DNA of 64,000 bases from Crocodylus rhombifer (Eukaryota; Chordata; Crocodylia; Crocodylidae): assembly GCA_038503035.1 (NCBI GenBank), contig JAVSML010024698.1, forward strand, positions 318,818-382,817, in the 5' to 3' direction. A model generated the notes under the pieces. That model was given only the letters and a program-made list of their open reading frames with translations, did no database searches and was not told the origin of the DNA. A program made the position numbers and the translations under genes. Shown piece by piece: positions 51,540 through 61,760 of this stretch. Numbering within the stretch: position 1 is the stretch's first letter; each line of letters opens with the position of its first letter.

Positions 51540-52290
51540 TGTAGGGCTAGCACATGCTATTCTAACTGCACAAGTAATGTTTTAATCACAAAATGAATTG
51601 TAACATGCCACACATACAAGTAATTTATCAAATAAATAAATGGGAAACTAGCCACAATGATGGTCCACATTTAATGTGGAACATTGCTGTGGCTAGCTTG
51701 TAGCACACTTTAATTGGCACATAAGGTATGCGTTTAAAGGGTTTGGCAAAAGCCCAGACTGGGGAGCCACTCCCCAGTGCTGGGCTGCCCCTGATCCCTT
51801 TGAACATGGGAAGGCTGCTTTCTGATATCAGGCTCCCTGGGCAATGGTATGTTCAAACGGTATGGGGGAAGCTAGACTGTACCTTGTGCCTGAACCTTTT
51901 AAAAGTTCAGGTACAAGGTGCTGGGGATTGGGAAATGGTTCTCCAGTCTCAATCCTCCTGCATGCTGGGACTGTGGAGGGTGTGAAGCCCAGCTGTACAC
52001 TGTTGCACAGGGAGCCCAAGATACCTTTTAAACATGTGGGCACAAGGGGAGCCAAAATGGATGAGCAGCTCGATAATTTCAGGCTTCCTGAGTGCCAAGT
52101 GCATGCAGATGGGTCACGCAGGTGCTTTTTAATACCCTGGGGGAAGGAAACTGAGAACATTGCCGCTGTTTCCCAATCTTAGGTTCCCTGCACACCCAGA
52201 CCTTTAGGAGGCATGCATGCAGCCCAGATGGTACAAGATTCCCCCAACACTAGCAGATACTTGATGGGATTTTATCCCAAATCCCCATAA
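51540..52290. repeat. unclassified repeat with two tight hairpins
   Basis: Hairpin 1 at 51648-51696: CTAGCCACAATGATGG... mirrored by ...CATTGCTGTGGCTAG, with a short loop. Hairpin 2 at 51881-51919: ACCTTGTGCCTGAACCTTTT mirrored by AAAAGTTCAGGTACAAGGT, with no loop. The words CTTTTAAACATGTGGGCACAAGG (52024) and CCTTTGAACATGGGAAGG (51797) are loosely related to hairpin 2. This suggests a fold-back transposon with duplicated arms; its ends are not defined. Confidence 0.5.
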
Positions 52291-52526
52291 TAATATATCC
52301 TCTGTGCCAGACGTCTGAGATCTGGCCTGGCAGGACATGAAGTTTTTGGGATCCAGAACAGAATCCCATCATGGTTTAAATTAACATTTGCCAGGGGCTG
52401 GAATGACAGGTGAATCATATTTTAATATTTTATTTTGATTTTATAACTTACTGAGCTTATAAGTTTGGTTTTATAAGTTACTTAGTTTTGAGCCCTGAGC
52501 TTTTTGGGGGAAGGGAACATATAGAT

Positions 52527-52707
52527 CAAGGGTGGGCAAAATGTGGCCCGTGGGCCAAATACGGCATGCCAGGACATTCTATCCAGCCCATGGGGCCCCT
52601 AAAAAAATTAGAAAATTAATATTTATCTGTCCCTGGTTGCCTGTCATGAGGCTCTCTATGCCAAAACTCAGTAAGCGGTCCTCCGCCTGAAATAATTGCC
52701 CAACCAG
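52527..52707. mobile_element. short hAT element with exact 8 bp duplication
   Basis: Starts CAAGGGTGGGCAAAATG and ends ATAATTGCCCAACCAG, imperfect inverted termini (GGTGGGCAA / TTGCCCAACC). It is flanked by identical octamers ATATAGAT (52519-52526 and 52708-52715). CAGGGGTGGGCAAA-type ends are characteristic of hAT elements. At 181 bp it has no coding capacity. The right octamer merges with an ATAG-rich microsatellite, which slightly weakens the duplication. Confidence 0.75.
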
Positions 52708-52708
52708 A

Positions 52709-52760
52709 TATAGATAGATAAATATATAAATAGATAAATAAATAGATAAACAAATACATG
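52709..52760. repeat. (AGAT/AAAT)n microsatellite
   Basis: TATAGATAGATAAATATATAAATAGATAAATAAATAG and onward, starting in the right target duplication of the hAT element. Confidence 0.85.
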
Positions 52761-53257
52761 ATTACTGTTCCACTCTCTGTAGACATTTTGCTTGGAAGAC
52801 TTCATTTTTATTTTAATGACTTTCCTAATAAGGTGCTTAGGTGCTGAATGCCATTGTCAATGTCTAAGGGCCCAGTTATGCAATTCTTCCTCATGTTGAG
52901 TTACAATTACCTGTGTAAGCAGTTCCACTGAATTCAGTAGGATTACTTGAAAAAGTAAGCACTGCTAAACATGAGTAAAGCTTGCAGAATTGGAATGTTA
53001 GGTTCCCACACTCAACAAAGCAGTTAAGCAAATGTCTATGTCCATCCCCATTCAGCAAAATAAATAATTAAGCACGTGCTTAACTTTAGGCCTTGTGTTA
53101 AGTCTAATAGGATGTAAGCACATGCTTGAGTAGTTCAACTCAAACAAAAATAATGACCTTTTAAATTTCAGCTAAAACAGTTTTGTGATTATCCTAACAG
53201 GGAAAAATGCATTTAATAACACAAAAGTCTTTTTTTAAATCATAATTATTATTTTGT

Positions 53258-53341
53258 TCAGAGAAGCATGAGCTTTCATAGGCTACAGCCTGCTTTGTGG
53301 TGAAGCAGACTGTAATCTATAAAAGGTCATGCTTCTCTGAA
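53258..53341. repeat. 84 bp palindrome
   Basis: The left arm TCAGAGAAGCATGAGCTTTCATAGGCTACAGCCTGCTT is mirrored by AAGCAGACTGTAATCTATAAAAGGTCATGCTTCTCTGA, with a ~9 bp loop. The GAAGCATGAGCTTTCATAG words are those of the common 'gaagtgagctttcgtag' fold-back repeats of reptiles. Probably the core of a MITE. Confidence 0.75.
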
Positions 53342-54142
53342 TGATGTTACTTTACCCTGTCTTCTGCCTAACTTCCGACTAACACAACTAACTACCTCTG
53401 TAATTATTATTTGGGGCAAAGACATTCAGTAAGTCCATATGAAGAGGGAGGAAGGCTACGCAACAGAGGCTGCTGCCTCAGAACAACAATTCAATAACCT
53501 TTAATTAGGCTGAACTGTAGAATAATTCTAACAGGGAAAGTGTTTCATTCACTTAGTTTTCTGGAGGGTATTTTCTTCACAGTCATTAGTAGTAGAGCTA
53601 GGCAAACATTTTTTTCTGATGACTTCACTCCTTTTTGTGCATGAGTTGTTCACCTATACTTTGATTCCTTCTCCTAATTGTTTCAGGTAAGCAAATTTCA
53701 TCCTATGGGATTTTCCTAAATGGGGTTCAGTGCATGTATTTGCTAGTCATCATTCATTAATACTGCTATGTGATTGATCACTTGAGTCACATGTTTTGTT
53801 CCAATTCCCCAACTGGATAACTAACTGTAACAAAGAGAAGGAAGGCATTATAAAAAGTAGTGATAACAATTAGACTAAAATTAAGCAAATGTTTACATTA
53901 AAAAATAAAGTCAACATTAAAAAAATAAGAAGCAGCAGAACACCATAACCAAAAGGAAATATGACTACATCCTGCTTACCACCAAACAACTTTGAGGTAA
54001 ACCAACTATTCCAACTTTTCTCTGAGCCTAATCTGCATATAAAATGAACTGTTCCAAACAGGAGATTTTACTACACCTTCAACTCTCCTATGAAATATAA
54101 ACTTTCATTTCTACCCTGAAGAACTTTTACAATCTTTTCTTC
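53342..54142. other. unassigned AT-rich sequence
   Basis: No gene or confident repeat. 53510-53590 contains CTTTAATTAGGC-type homeobox-like words. Confidence 0.4.
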
Positions 54143-54239
54143 TATACCTGAAGAAGGGTGTTTGTGCCTGAAAGCTTCTAATTAAACAATTTTTTTTGCA
54201 AAAATCTAGTTGGTCTAATAAAAGATATCACGTCTACCA
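54143..54239. repeat. half of a TAATAAAAGATATC fold-back repeat
   Basis: TACCTGAAGAAGGGTGTTTGTGCCTGAAAGCTT, then AGTTGGTCTAATAAAAGATATCACGTCTACC. This is the right half of the family at 26835-27055. Confidence 0.7.
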
Positions 54240-54574
54240 GGAGTCCTGGTTGCAAGAAGCAGCACAAGAATTCATAATAAAAAAAAACAAGGATATAAAT
54301 AAAATAAAATGTTAGTTGATTGGAAAGAAAGTTTTTTTTTTTACTTTTTGATTTTTTTTTTTTAAATAAAAATGTTAAAAAAGTGAAAGATAATCCTATC
54401 AGAAGCTGGCCATGAAAGCATTCATCAGTCAAATTTACAATATAACCAGAGACTGAAACCTCTTCCTGCAACCTCTTCACCCCAAACACGCTTCATATAG
54501 ACACATCTTTTGACTAGACAGCCATTTTCACCTGTTCAGAATGTCCTTTTCCAAGTACACTGGGAGCAAGAAGA

Positions 54575-55935
54575 GGGCACCAGGCAATGTAGGGCCCCTG
54601 CAAGATGCAAACAGTAATCTTGTAGCTATGCCAGACAAGAAAGCTGATATTTTTAACAGGTTCTTTGCCTCTGTTTTCTTGAACAGGGACCAGGACACCC
54701 TCACCTACCAGAGGTAGGGACAATCTCGGGGATAGCTCTGTCAGGCCTTCAGTCAGCACAGATGTAGTTAGGGATCTTCTGGAAGAGCTGGACATTTTTA
54801 AATCTGCAGGTCCAGATGCCCTCCACCCAAGGGTGTTGAGGGAGCTGGCAGGGGTCATTGCAGAGCCCTTGGCCCGGCTGTATGAGCATTCGTGGTCATC
54901 TGGCCAGGTGCCAGGGGGTTGGAAACTGGCTAATGTGGTCCCAATTTTCAAGAAAGGGAGGAGGGAGGACCCAGGTAACTATAGGCCTGTAAGCCTCACC
55001 TCGGTGCTTGGGAAGATCTTGGAGAGAATCATCAAGGAGCACATCTGTGGGGGCCAGCAGGAAAGATCATGCTCAGGGGCAATCAGCCTGGGTTTATCAA
55101 AGGCAGGTCCTGCCTGACCAACCTGGTTGCCTTTTATGACCAGGTGACTAAATCCTTGGATGATGGTGTCGCTGTGGACGTAGTCTTTCTAGACTTTAAG
55201 AAGGCTTTTGACACTGTCTCTCACCCCATCCTCATCAATAAATTAAGCATTGATGCCTACACAGTTGGGTGGGTAAGAAATTGGCTGATGGGGCACACCC
55301 AGAGAGTAGTGGTGGACAGGTTGTACTCAACCTGGTGAGATGTGAACAGTGGGGTACCCCAGGGCTCAATCCTCAGTCCCGCACTGTTTAACATCTTCAT
55401 CAGCAACTTGGACAAGGGGGTGGAAAGCATGCTGTCCAAGTTTGCTGATGACATTAAGATGTGGGGCGAGGTGGACGCACTTGAAGGGAAAGAACATCTG
55501 CAAATAGATTTAGACAGACTACAAAAGTGGGCAGACAAGAATAGGATGGGGTTCAACGTAGACAAATACAGGGTGCTGCACCTTGGGAGAAGGAATCCAC
55601 AGCATACATACAGGCTGGGGAGTTCCCCTCTTGAAAGCACATAGGCAGAACGGGAACTTGGAGTCATTATTGACTCCAAGATGAACATGAGCTGCCCATG
55701 CCAGACTGCAGCCAGCAAGGCCAGCCATACCTTGTCACGCATCCAAAGATGCATCTCAAGACAGTCCAGAGAGGTGATACTCCCCTTTTATGCGACTTTG
55801 GTCAGGCCGCACTTGGCATCCAGTACTGGGCGCCGCACTTCAGAAGGGATGTGGCCAGACTAGAGAGGGTTCAGAGGAGAGCCACCTGCTTGGTGAGAGG
55901 GCAGCAGGACAGCCCTACAAGGAGAGACTGAGGGA
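54575..55935 (+). mobile_element. CR1 LINE, RT half, inverted relative to its endonuclease half
   Basis: Starts in the linker (GPLQDANSNLVAMPDKKADIFNRFF), followed by LDIFKSAGPDALHPRVL, IAEPLARLYEHSW, NVVPIFKKGRR, YRPVSLTSV, GFIKGRSCLTNL, intact motif A FLDFKKAFDTVSH, motif [16 protein letters not shown], intact motif [32 protein letters not shown], and VQRRATCLVRGQQD. It stops at KERLRDF, without C-terminus or 3' UTR. There are only a few lesions: a frameshift near 55070 and stop codons near 55338 and 55644. It is the least decayed CR1 RT in the window. Confidence 0.93.
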
Positions 55936-56600
55936 CTTTTTGTTGTCCTTAATCCTGGACGCTAGCCTGAGCTCCATCTCTGCCTTGGCCTTCCTACGCT
56001 CACAGGCCAAGGAAGAGTACTTCTCCTTGGTGATATCTCCTCCCTTCCACTGGTTGTATGCCCCTCTTTTAGTCCCCAGGCATTGCTAAATGCCCTTGCT
56101 GAGCCAAGGGGGTTTCTGAGCACTCTTACCCCCGCCTTGCTTCTCTCAGGGACTGTTATCTTTTGGGCCTGGAGGATCGCCCACTTGAGGTATGACCATC
56201 CCTTGTGGACTCCCATCTCTTCTACCTTCTGGGCCCTCAGTGCCTCCCCCACTAGTCTCCTAAGCTCATTGAAGTTGGCCCTTCTGAAGTCAAGGGCATT
56301 AGCTTTGGTGTAAGCCCTTGACACCCTGCATTGGATAGTGAAACCCAGCAGGTGATGATCGCTATTGCCCAGGTGGTCAAGGACCTGCAGTCCACTCACC
56401 AGGTAATCCCCCATGGCCAGGACCAGGTCCAGCAAGGCATTACCCCTAGTGGGGCTGTGCACTTCCTGGCTAAGGTGAAGGTCCTGTAATACAGTGAGGA
56501 ACCTATGCGAGTGGTCAGATCTGGCTGTCAACCTTTGGGGGCATGTTCTCCTCAGTTTCTTAAGTCTATCAACCCCAGACCTCTTAGAGGATGTACATTC
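55936..56600 (-). mobile_element. CR1 LINE, endonuclease C-terminus and linker, opposite strand
   Basis: On the minus strand: HRFLTVLQDLHLSQEVHSPTRGN, LLDLVLAMGDYLV, LGNSDHHLLGFTI (the SDH motif of the AP-type endonuclease), KANALDFRRANFNELRRLVG. After a frameshift near 56070 it continues YNQWKGGDITKEKYSSLA, AEMELRLASRIKDNKKS. It stops at 55936, exactly where the plus-strand RT half also ends. KDNKKS is normally followed, within about 20 residues, by the GPLQ linker at which the other half begins. The two segments therefore look like adjacent pieces of one element. Confidence 0.9.
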
Positions 56601-57598
56601 CTGAATCAGATTCTCCTCTTCTAACTCTTGGAGTCACTTCCAGTTCAAAACCTTGACACTTGACACAGAAGACTTCATTTTCATCTTATTGTTTTCATGT
56701 TCAAATAACTGGGGTGGGAGGGTACACACTGGTTTCTTCCACTGCCTTACAGGCTGCAAGACCAACCAAGACAAGCTCTGCTTCTGTCTGGTATCTGGGC
56801 TGAGATGGTGGGATGGGGTTGGATATAGTCACAGTAGAAGGGACCTCTCCCAGTTGCAAAGGAGAGGGATGGGGGAGCCCTGCTTCCTGGCATTGGCCAC
56901 ATGAAGAGCAGTGGTTCTGGGAGGGCAGTGGTTGGCCAAGTCAGGCTCTCCCCCCTCTCAGATTTCAGTCTCAGCAGCAAAACTTAGGATTTCTTCTGAA
57001 TAGGAGGGGCAAGGTGGATAAGACTATGCCTCCCCACCCTCAACATCAGTCACTGCAGAAGTGGTAAGAGCACATCGGGGGAGGCTCAGTTTTTTTACTC
57101 AGCTCCTCACTTAGGCTCAGAGTGGGCTAATTCTCTCCTGGGGTCAATTGGGCTGCTGTTGCTAAAGCCTGCTTCCACACCAAATACTGAACAGCCAGGT
57201 GAACAGAAATACCACAGTGAAAGCACATGGTCTCTTCCATGGAGAAACAGATCACATACTCATGTTCGCTTATCATATATCACAGGGAAATTCTTAAGGA
57301 CTTGACCCCATCCTTCAAGAACTTAAAGTCTGCCTTCTGAAGGACAGGACATTTCTGAACTTAGGAACTTTATAGCTGAATGAAAATCTATGAATGTGGT
57401 TTGTTACCTTACTAAAATGAGCCACTTACCAAAATGAGTTAGCTTACCAAAACAGCTTGTCATTGCTGAAGAAGAGAGGGATGTTGGACAGCATGACTCT
57501 TAGGCCCTGCCCAAAGGCATTGCTATGACAAAGGTGCCTCTAACTGTAACAACCAGCTCTGCCACTTTGTTCACAAGGCTCAGGTGACCTGGAAAATG
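56601..57598. other. unassigned sequence
   Basis: 56700-57070 is GC-moderate with no repeat identified. The rest is AT-rich. No gene. Confidence 0.4.
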
Positions 57599-58250
57599 AT
57601 TTCATAGATTTAATAGACATTCGGGCTGGAAGGGACATCGGAAGATCTTCGAGTCCAGCCCCCTGCCCCAGGGGCAGGAAGTCAGCAGGGGTCATAGGAT
57701 CCCAGGAAGATAAACATCCAAATGTCTCTTGAAGGCATTCAAAGTAGGCGCTTGAACCACCTCCAGCAGCAGTCTATTCCAAACCTTGGTGGGCTCGGAC
57801 AGTAAAAAAGTTCTTCCTTATGTCCAGATTGAAACGGCCCTGGAGGAGTTTGTGACTGTTTGACCTTGTCATCCCTTGGGGCGCTCTGGTGAATAGACGT
57901 TCCTCCAGATCCTGGCAAGCACCCCTTATAAACTTCTAGGCAGCCAGCAGATCACCCCTGAACCTGTGCTTTTCCAGGCTGAAGAGTCCCATAGCTCTCA
58001 GCCTGTCATCATAAGGTCTGTTTGCCTGACCTCTGATCACGCACGTGGCTCTCCTCTGCACTCTCTCAAGCTTCTCCATATCCTTTTGAATTGTGGAGCC
58101 CAAAACTGGATGCAGTACTCCAGCTGCAGCCTCACCAAAGCCAAGTACAAGAAGAGAATGACGTCCTGGGATTTGCTTGAGAAGCATCTATGGATGCAAG
58201 CCAGTGTTTTGCTCGCTTTACTAGCTGCAGCATCACATTGATGATGAGCA
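57599..58250 (-). mobile_element. CR1 LINE 3' end
   Basis: On the minus strand: QCDAAASKASKTLACIHRCFSSKSQDVILFLYLALVRLQLEYCIQFWAPQFKR, a frameshift near 58090, VQRRATCVIRGQANRPYDDRLRAMGLFSLEKHRFRGDLLA, the C-terminus and a 3' UTR. The sense 3' end is ATTAAATCTATGAAATCA. Same subfamily as 40912-42544. The 5' end breaks near 58245. Confidence 0.92.
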
Positions 58251-58599
58251 CTGTGTTGACCCAGGAGACATACTTGGTGTTTCTGTAGCCCACCAGCTTT
58301 CCAGTTGCATTTCTCTACCCCAGCAGAGTCAGGGGTGAGGAATCGCAAGCCAAAGCTCTTGAGAGATTCAAAGATCCCTTTGCAGACTGAGGCTGGATAT
58401 TAGAGCTGGCCATTCTGTCAAGAAAAGTATTAACAAAAGAAGCCTCTAGCTGCTGCAGAGGAGACCGGGGAAGGGCTGTCTAGATCAGCTGAGGTAGAAC
58501 TAGAGGATACGTAGCCAGAGGCTACACAATTGTGGTAGAATTCGAGGATGTGTGAGATGGTTCCAAAAAATAGTAGACCATTTGTTTTAGCCTACACCT
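58251..58599. other. unassigned sequence
   Basis: No gene or repeat recognised. Confidence 0.4.
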
Positions 58600-58850
58600 T
58601 TGCTCCTGCTGAGGCAGAAACTTCTGCACTACATTGCTGTTCATCCATTTTATCCAAAGGCTTTTTAATGTAAGGTGCAGTGGCTGGGTTTCAAAACAAG
58701 TGCTAGAAAGGGTATCTAGTTAATATCTGACCTGTGATGTGGCAATTAGATACCATGCTGAGAAGGCAGAGAAGCATAAATACAGCACTTTTCTGGACAA
58801 AGGGACTGTAGAACTTGGCTTCTTGGGCAAGTAACTAAACCACTTACATA
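58600..58850. mobile_element. dispersed repeat with tRNA-like end, 'family E' copy 1
   Basis: Matches 63047-63308: TTCTGCACTACATTGCTGTTC, CATTTTATCCAAAGGC, GTAAGGTGCAGTGGCTGGGTTTCAAAACAAGTGCTAG. Then comes a tRNA-like section GTGGCAATTAGATACCATGC and, on the minus strand, AAGTGGTTTAGTTACTTGCCC. SINE-like, non-coding. Confidence 0.55.
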
Positions 58851-59063
58851 TTAAGGCTAAAATACAGAAGTGCCCTTCTCATCCATCATTTTTCTGGGAC
58901 CTAAGCTATGTCACTTGTGTATGTACCTGGTCAGTGATACTGTGCGTGATCAGTTTATGTGTGCACATTTATGCATCCATCATGTAGAAGCAGGGCTCAG
59001 AAGTGGCCAGGTACATAGCTGGAAAACTGCCACTTTGGTGCACAAAGGGAAACAGACTTCCAT

Positions 59064-59110
59064 CTACAGTAACCAAATCAAACTAAGATGCAGTTCCCAA
59101 GGTCTAGGCT
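59064..59110. repeat. 47 bp copy left of the assembly gap
   Basis: CTACAGTAACCAAATCAAAC... to ...GGTCTAGGCT, identical to 59121-59167. Confidence 0.95.
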
Positions 59111-59120
59111 NNNNNNNNNN
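59111..59120. other. assembly gap (10 N)
   Basis: Ten N bases. The identical 47 bp on both sides suggest two contig ends that overlap but were not merged. Confidence 0.99.
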
Positions 59121-59167
59121 CTACAGTAACCAAATCAAACTAAGATGCAGTTCCCAAGGTCTAGGCT
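59121..59167. repeat. 47 bp copy right of the assembly gap
   Basis: Identical to 59064-59110. The true genome probably contains this sequence once. Confidence 0.95.
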
Positions 59168-60334
59168 CTATTAAAGCAAATTACACTGTCAATGACACTG
59201 CTTCTTGGGCTTGATTCTGCTCTAACTCACACCAGTTGAACTCTACTACCTTCATTAATCTTATTCCCAATTGGTATCAGTGTAAATGAAGTCATTTTTG
59301 TTGATATATACAGATGTTTCACTAATTATTGAGGCAGCAATTGATGTAAGTGACCCCCTACTGTAGAATTGTTAACAAATTCTTTATTGTTAGCAGAATC
59401 CGTGCCCAATAACCAACAGATGTATCATTAGCCAATATCAAGGGACATCAGTCCAACTGCAAAGGGAAGGGGACCAGCACAACAAGGAGCAGAAAGTAAG
59501 TTATAGATGGTTCAACAACTAAATGCTACAGGAGAAGGGGCAGGGCCATTATGAAAGATTTATGGGGATGTGATGCACGGAAGCTGTAGCAGCATTTCTT
59601 GGGAGAAGGGGTTTACTATGTAGGTAGCTGGAAAATTAATGAAAATTGAAAGCTAAGTTAGATCTCATGTTGAGCCTACTTCCAGGTTTGAACTGGTTTA
59701 ACTAAAAGTATATTTTTACTTAAGTTAAACCAGTGCACATTTGCTTGTGCGCACTTTTACTTTGGTTCAGGAATAGTTTTTATTGATTTACCTTAAACCA
59801 ATTCTATACCATCTTAAGCTAAACCAAGCTAAGTCACTCTTAAACTGAAATATGACTGTCTGGCACATATCTAAATAAATCGCATTAAAAACTGATTTAA
59901 GTCTAACTGATAGAACTTCTATGTGCAGACATGTACTTAGATAATAGTTAAGAATGACAATCACCTTTCCTATATCAGCATAAAGCACCCCAATGAGCTA
60001 TAAAGACATGTCTTCAAGTGATTCAGGATGGATAGTGAGAACACACTTGTTAACGAGTAGAAAACAACCAGTTACAATGTGGAAGACAAGGACAAGTTGC
60101 AAAAGTATTTAGGGAATTTCTCTTTACAAGTTTCATGACATGTGAGACTTATATTTACCAGGATGTGCAGTGTTTGCTAGAATGTGCAGTGTTTGCTAGA
60201 TCCCCAACTCCCGGAATCAAGTGATAAGGAAAGAATTACAAAAAAGGGAATAAATCCTCCCCCTGCTCACCACTTTTTGTGAGTTACAAAAGCAGTGTTG
60301 GAGTGATGTTGTAGCTGGGATGGTTCAGAAATAA
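59168..60334. other. unassigned AT-rich sequence
   Basis: No gene. 59690-59830 contains loosely inverted TTTAACTTAAG-type words (AAGTTAAACCAGTG / CCTTAAACCAATTC). 60167-60205 has a direct duplication of ATGTGCAGTGTTTGCTAGA. Confidence 0.4.
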
Positions 60335-60562
60335 TGTGAGAGGCAAGGATTGTTGTGGGTTATATTTTTATTAGACCACCTACATACTTGGGATAAAGTC
60401 AGACAAGCTTTCAAATGCAAGACAATCTTCCTCAGGTCACCTGACCTTTCATCATGTCACCCTAGGTCACCTTGCATTCAAAAGTTTGTCTAGCTTTACC
60501 CCATGTAAACCATGTAGCAGGTCTAATAAGAAAAGAGCACCCACAGAAATCCTTGCCCATTA
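60335..60562. mobile_element. fold-back repeat of the TAATAAAAGATATC type
   Basis: The left arm GGCAAGGATTGTTGTGGG, TTTTTATTAGACCACCTACATACTTGGGATAAAGTCAGACAAGCTTTC is mirrored by GTTTGTCTAGCTTTACCCCATGTAAACCATGTAGCAGGTCTAATAAGAAAAG and ATCCTTGCCC. The loop contains CAGGTCACCTGACC and a second CTAGGTCACC. Non-coding. Confidence 0.7.
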
Positions 60563-60708
60563 CAAAAGTATGTGCTTTCTTTTAAGGAACTTGAACAATG
60601 AGGAATAGGATCATGCTAGGTGGCTAGGTTCACCTAGGCACCTAATAGGTGAAACAGATCCAGCCCCTAAGTTTCTAGCTTTTCTAGTGGTGAAGAACAG
60701 CCCCAAAA

Positions 60709-60860
60709 CAGGTTTCATAGAGTTGATGTTACATGGTTAACCCCCCTCCAAAGTCAGATCATCAAGTCTGACCTCCTATATATCACAGACCATTAGCTAC
60801 CCATTTGTTGAACACAGCAACTTGTATTTAATTAAAGCATAAACTTGCGTATAAACCTGA
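60709..60860 (-). mobile_element. old CR1 3' end fragment
   Basis: CAGATCATCAAGTCTGACCTCCTATATATCACAGACCATTAG is the reverse complement of the older CR1 3' UTR ('ggtcagactagatgatct'), preceded by TTTCATAGAGTTG. No coding part remains recognisable. Confidence 0.65.
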
Positions 60861-61417
60861 GTATATTCAAAAACTGACAGCCAAATAAAAAGCCCCCCAA
60901 ATTTGTTGTATTTTTTAAACTTTTCCACTTGAAATCCAGTCCCATGATCCGGCTAGAGGATGGCAGAAACTCATGAATTTCGGTGCTTGGACAAAGTGCC
61001 AGAAAAAAAATGTCCACTGCATTTTGCTCAACTCTACTGAATGAGTGCAACTGGATGTTACATCATTTAGCCCTTTGAAAAGTTCTCTTCCATAAAGGAA
61101 ATGTGTAAGAGACAAAAACAAGCTGTTTTATTAATAGGCCTGTTTTGTTTTTAAAATTCAAATACTGAAAGGCACTGAACAACGACTTAGTAAATCACTG
61201 TATATGCCATACCTTCCTCCCAACCAGCTACCAGAAGAAATGAATAAGCATATAAAATTACCAGTTCCAGAAACACAAACTGTTTTCTCCCTACTGGGGA
61301 CAAATATATCTTCAAAGAAACCATCTAGAATAGAAGACAAGACCCTAGGATTGATCAACAAAATGCAGGTGTTTTTTCATAAACATTTCTTAAATTATAA
61401 CCAGGGTATATGCTCAT
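60861..61417. other. unassigned sequence
   Basis: No repeat identified. The plus-strand open frame 61204-61470 (PYLPPNQLPEEMNKHIKLPVPETQ...) has plausible composition but no family and runs into a CA microsatellite. Not called as a gene. Confidence 0.35.
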
Positions 61418-61449
61418 GTGCGCGCACACACAAACACACACATATACAC
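61418..61449. repeat. (CA)n microsatellite, interrupted
   Basis: GTGCGCGCACACACAAACACACACATATACACA. Confidence 0.9.
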
Positions 61450-61539
61450 AAAAGAATCTTCTGCCGGTGAAAGTTGTTCCCTATAAAATAAAAAAAGCTG
61501 TTTAAATGTCTCTTTTTCAAGCCAGTCCCACAGAGCTGG

Positions 61540-61760
61540 AGCTGAGAATACATTAGCCTTTAATGAAGTGAAACTCTCATCTTGCTGGAGACACCTCATT
61601 TAGCGCAATTGTTTCAGAGCCATTACAGAAAGACAATTACAAGGAAGCGGCGAGAGTAATTGGAAATGCTGGCAGGAGTTGGGCGAAATGATAATAAATA
61701 AAAATATTCACCCTAATAAGCTTCCAGGAGGGGGTGGACTGAAGAAAATCAACATAATTA
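61540..61760. promoter_or_regulatory. candidate conserved non-coding element
   Basis: A stretch free of repeat character, with runs typical of deeply conserved developmental enhancers: TTTAGCGCAATTGTTTCAGAGCC, GACAATTACAAGGAAGCGGCGAGAGTAATTGG, ATGATAATAAATAAAAATATTC and ACATAATTAGAAC (TAATTA/TAAT homeodomain-type cores). This is an impression from sequence texture only; conservation across species was not tested. No ORF of note. Confidence 0.35.

Noticed and set aside
50900..51550. Overlapping minus-strand frames rich in F, P and L
   Set aside because: They result from purine bias on the plus strand. Several frames are open together and none resembles a protein family.
54514..54951. Minus-strand open frame opposite the start of the CR1 RT
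   Set aside because: Antisense shadow of the plus-strand CR1 linker and RT fingers.
61204..61470. Possible small exon or gene
   Set aside because: It has reasonable composition but ends in a CA microsatellite, lacks splice context and has no family resemblance.
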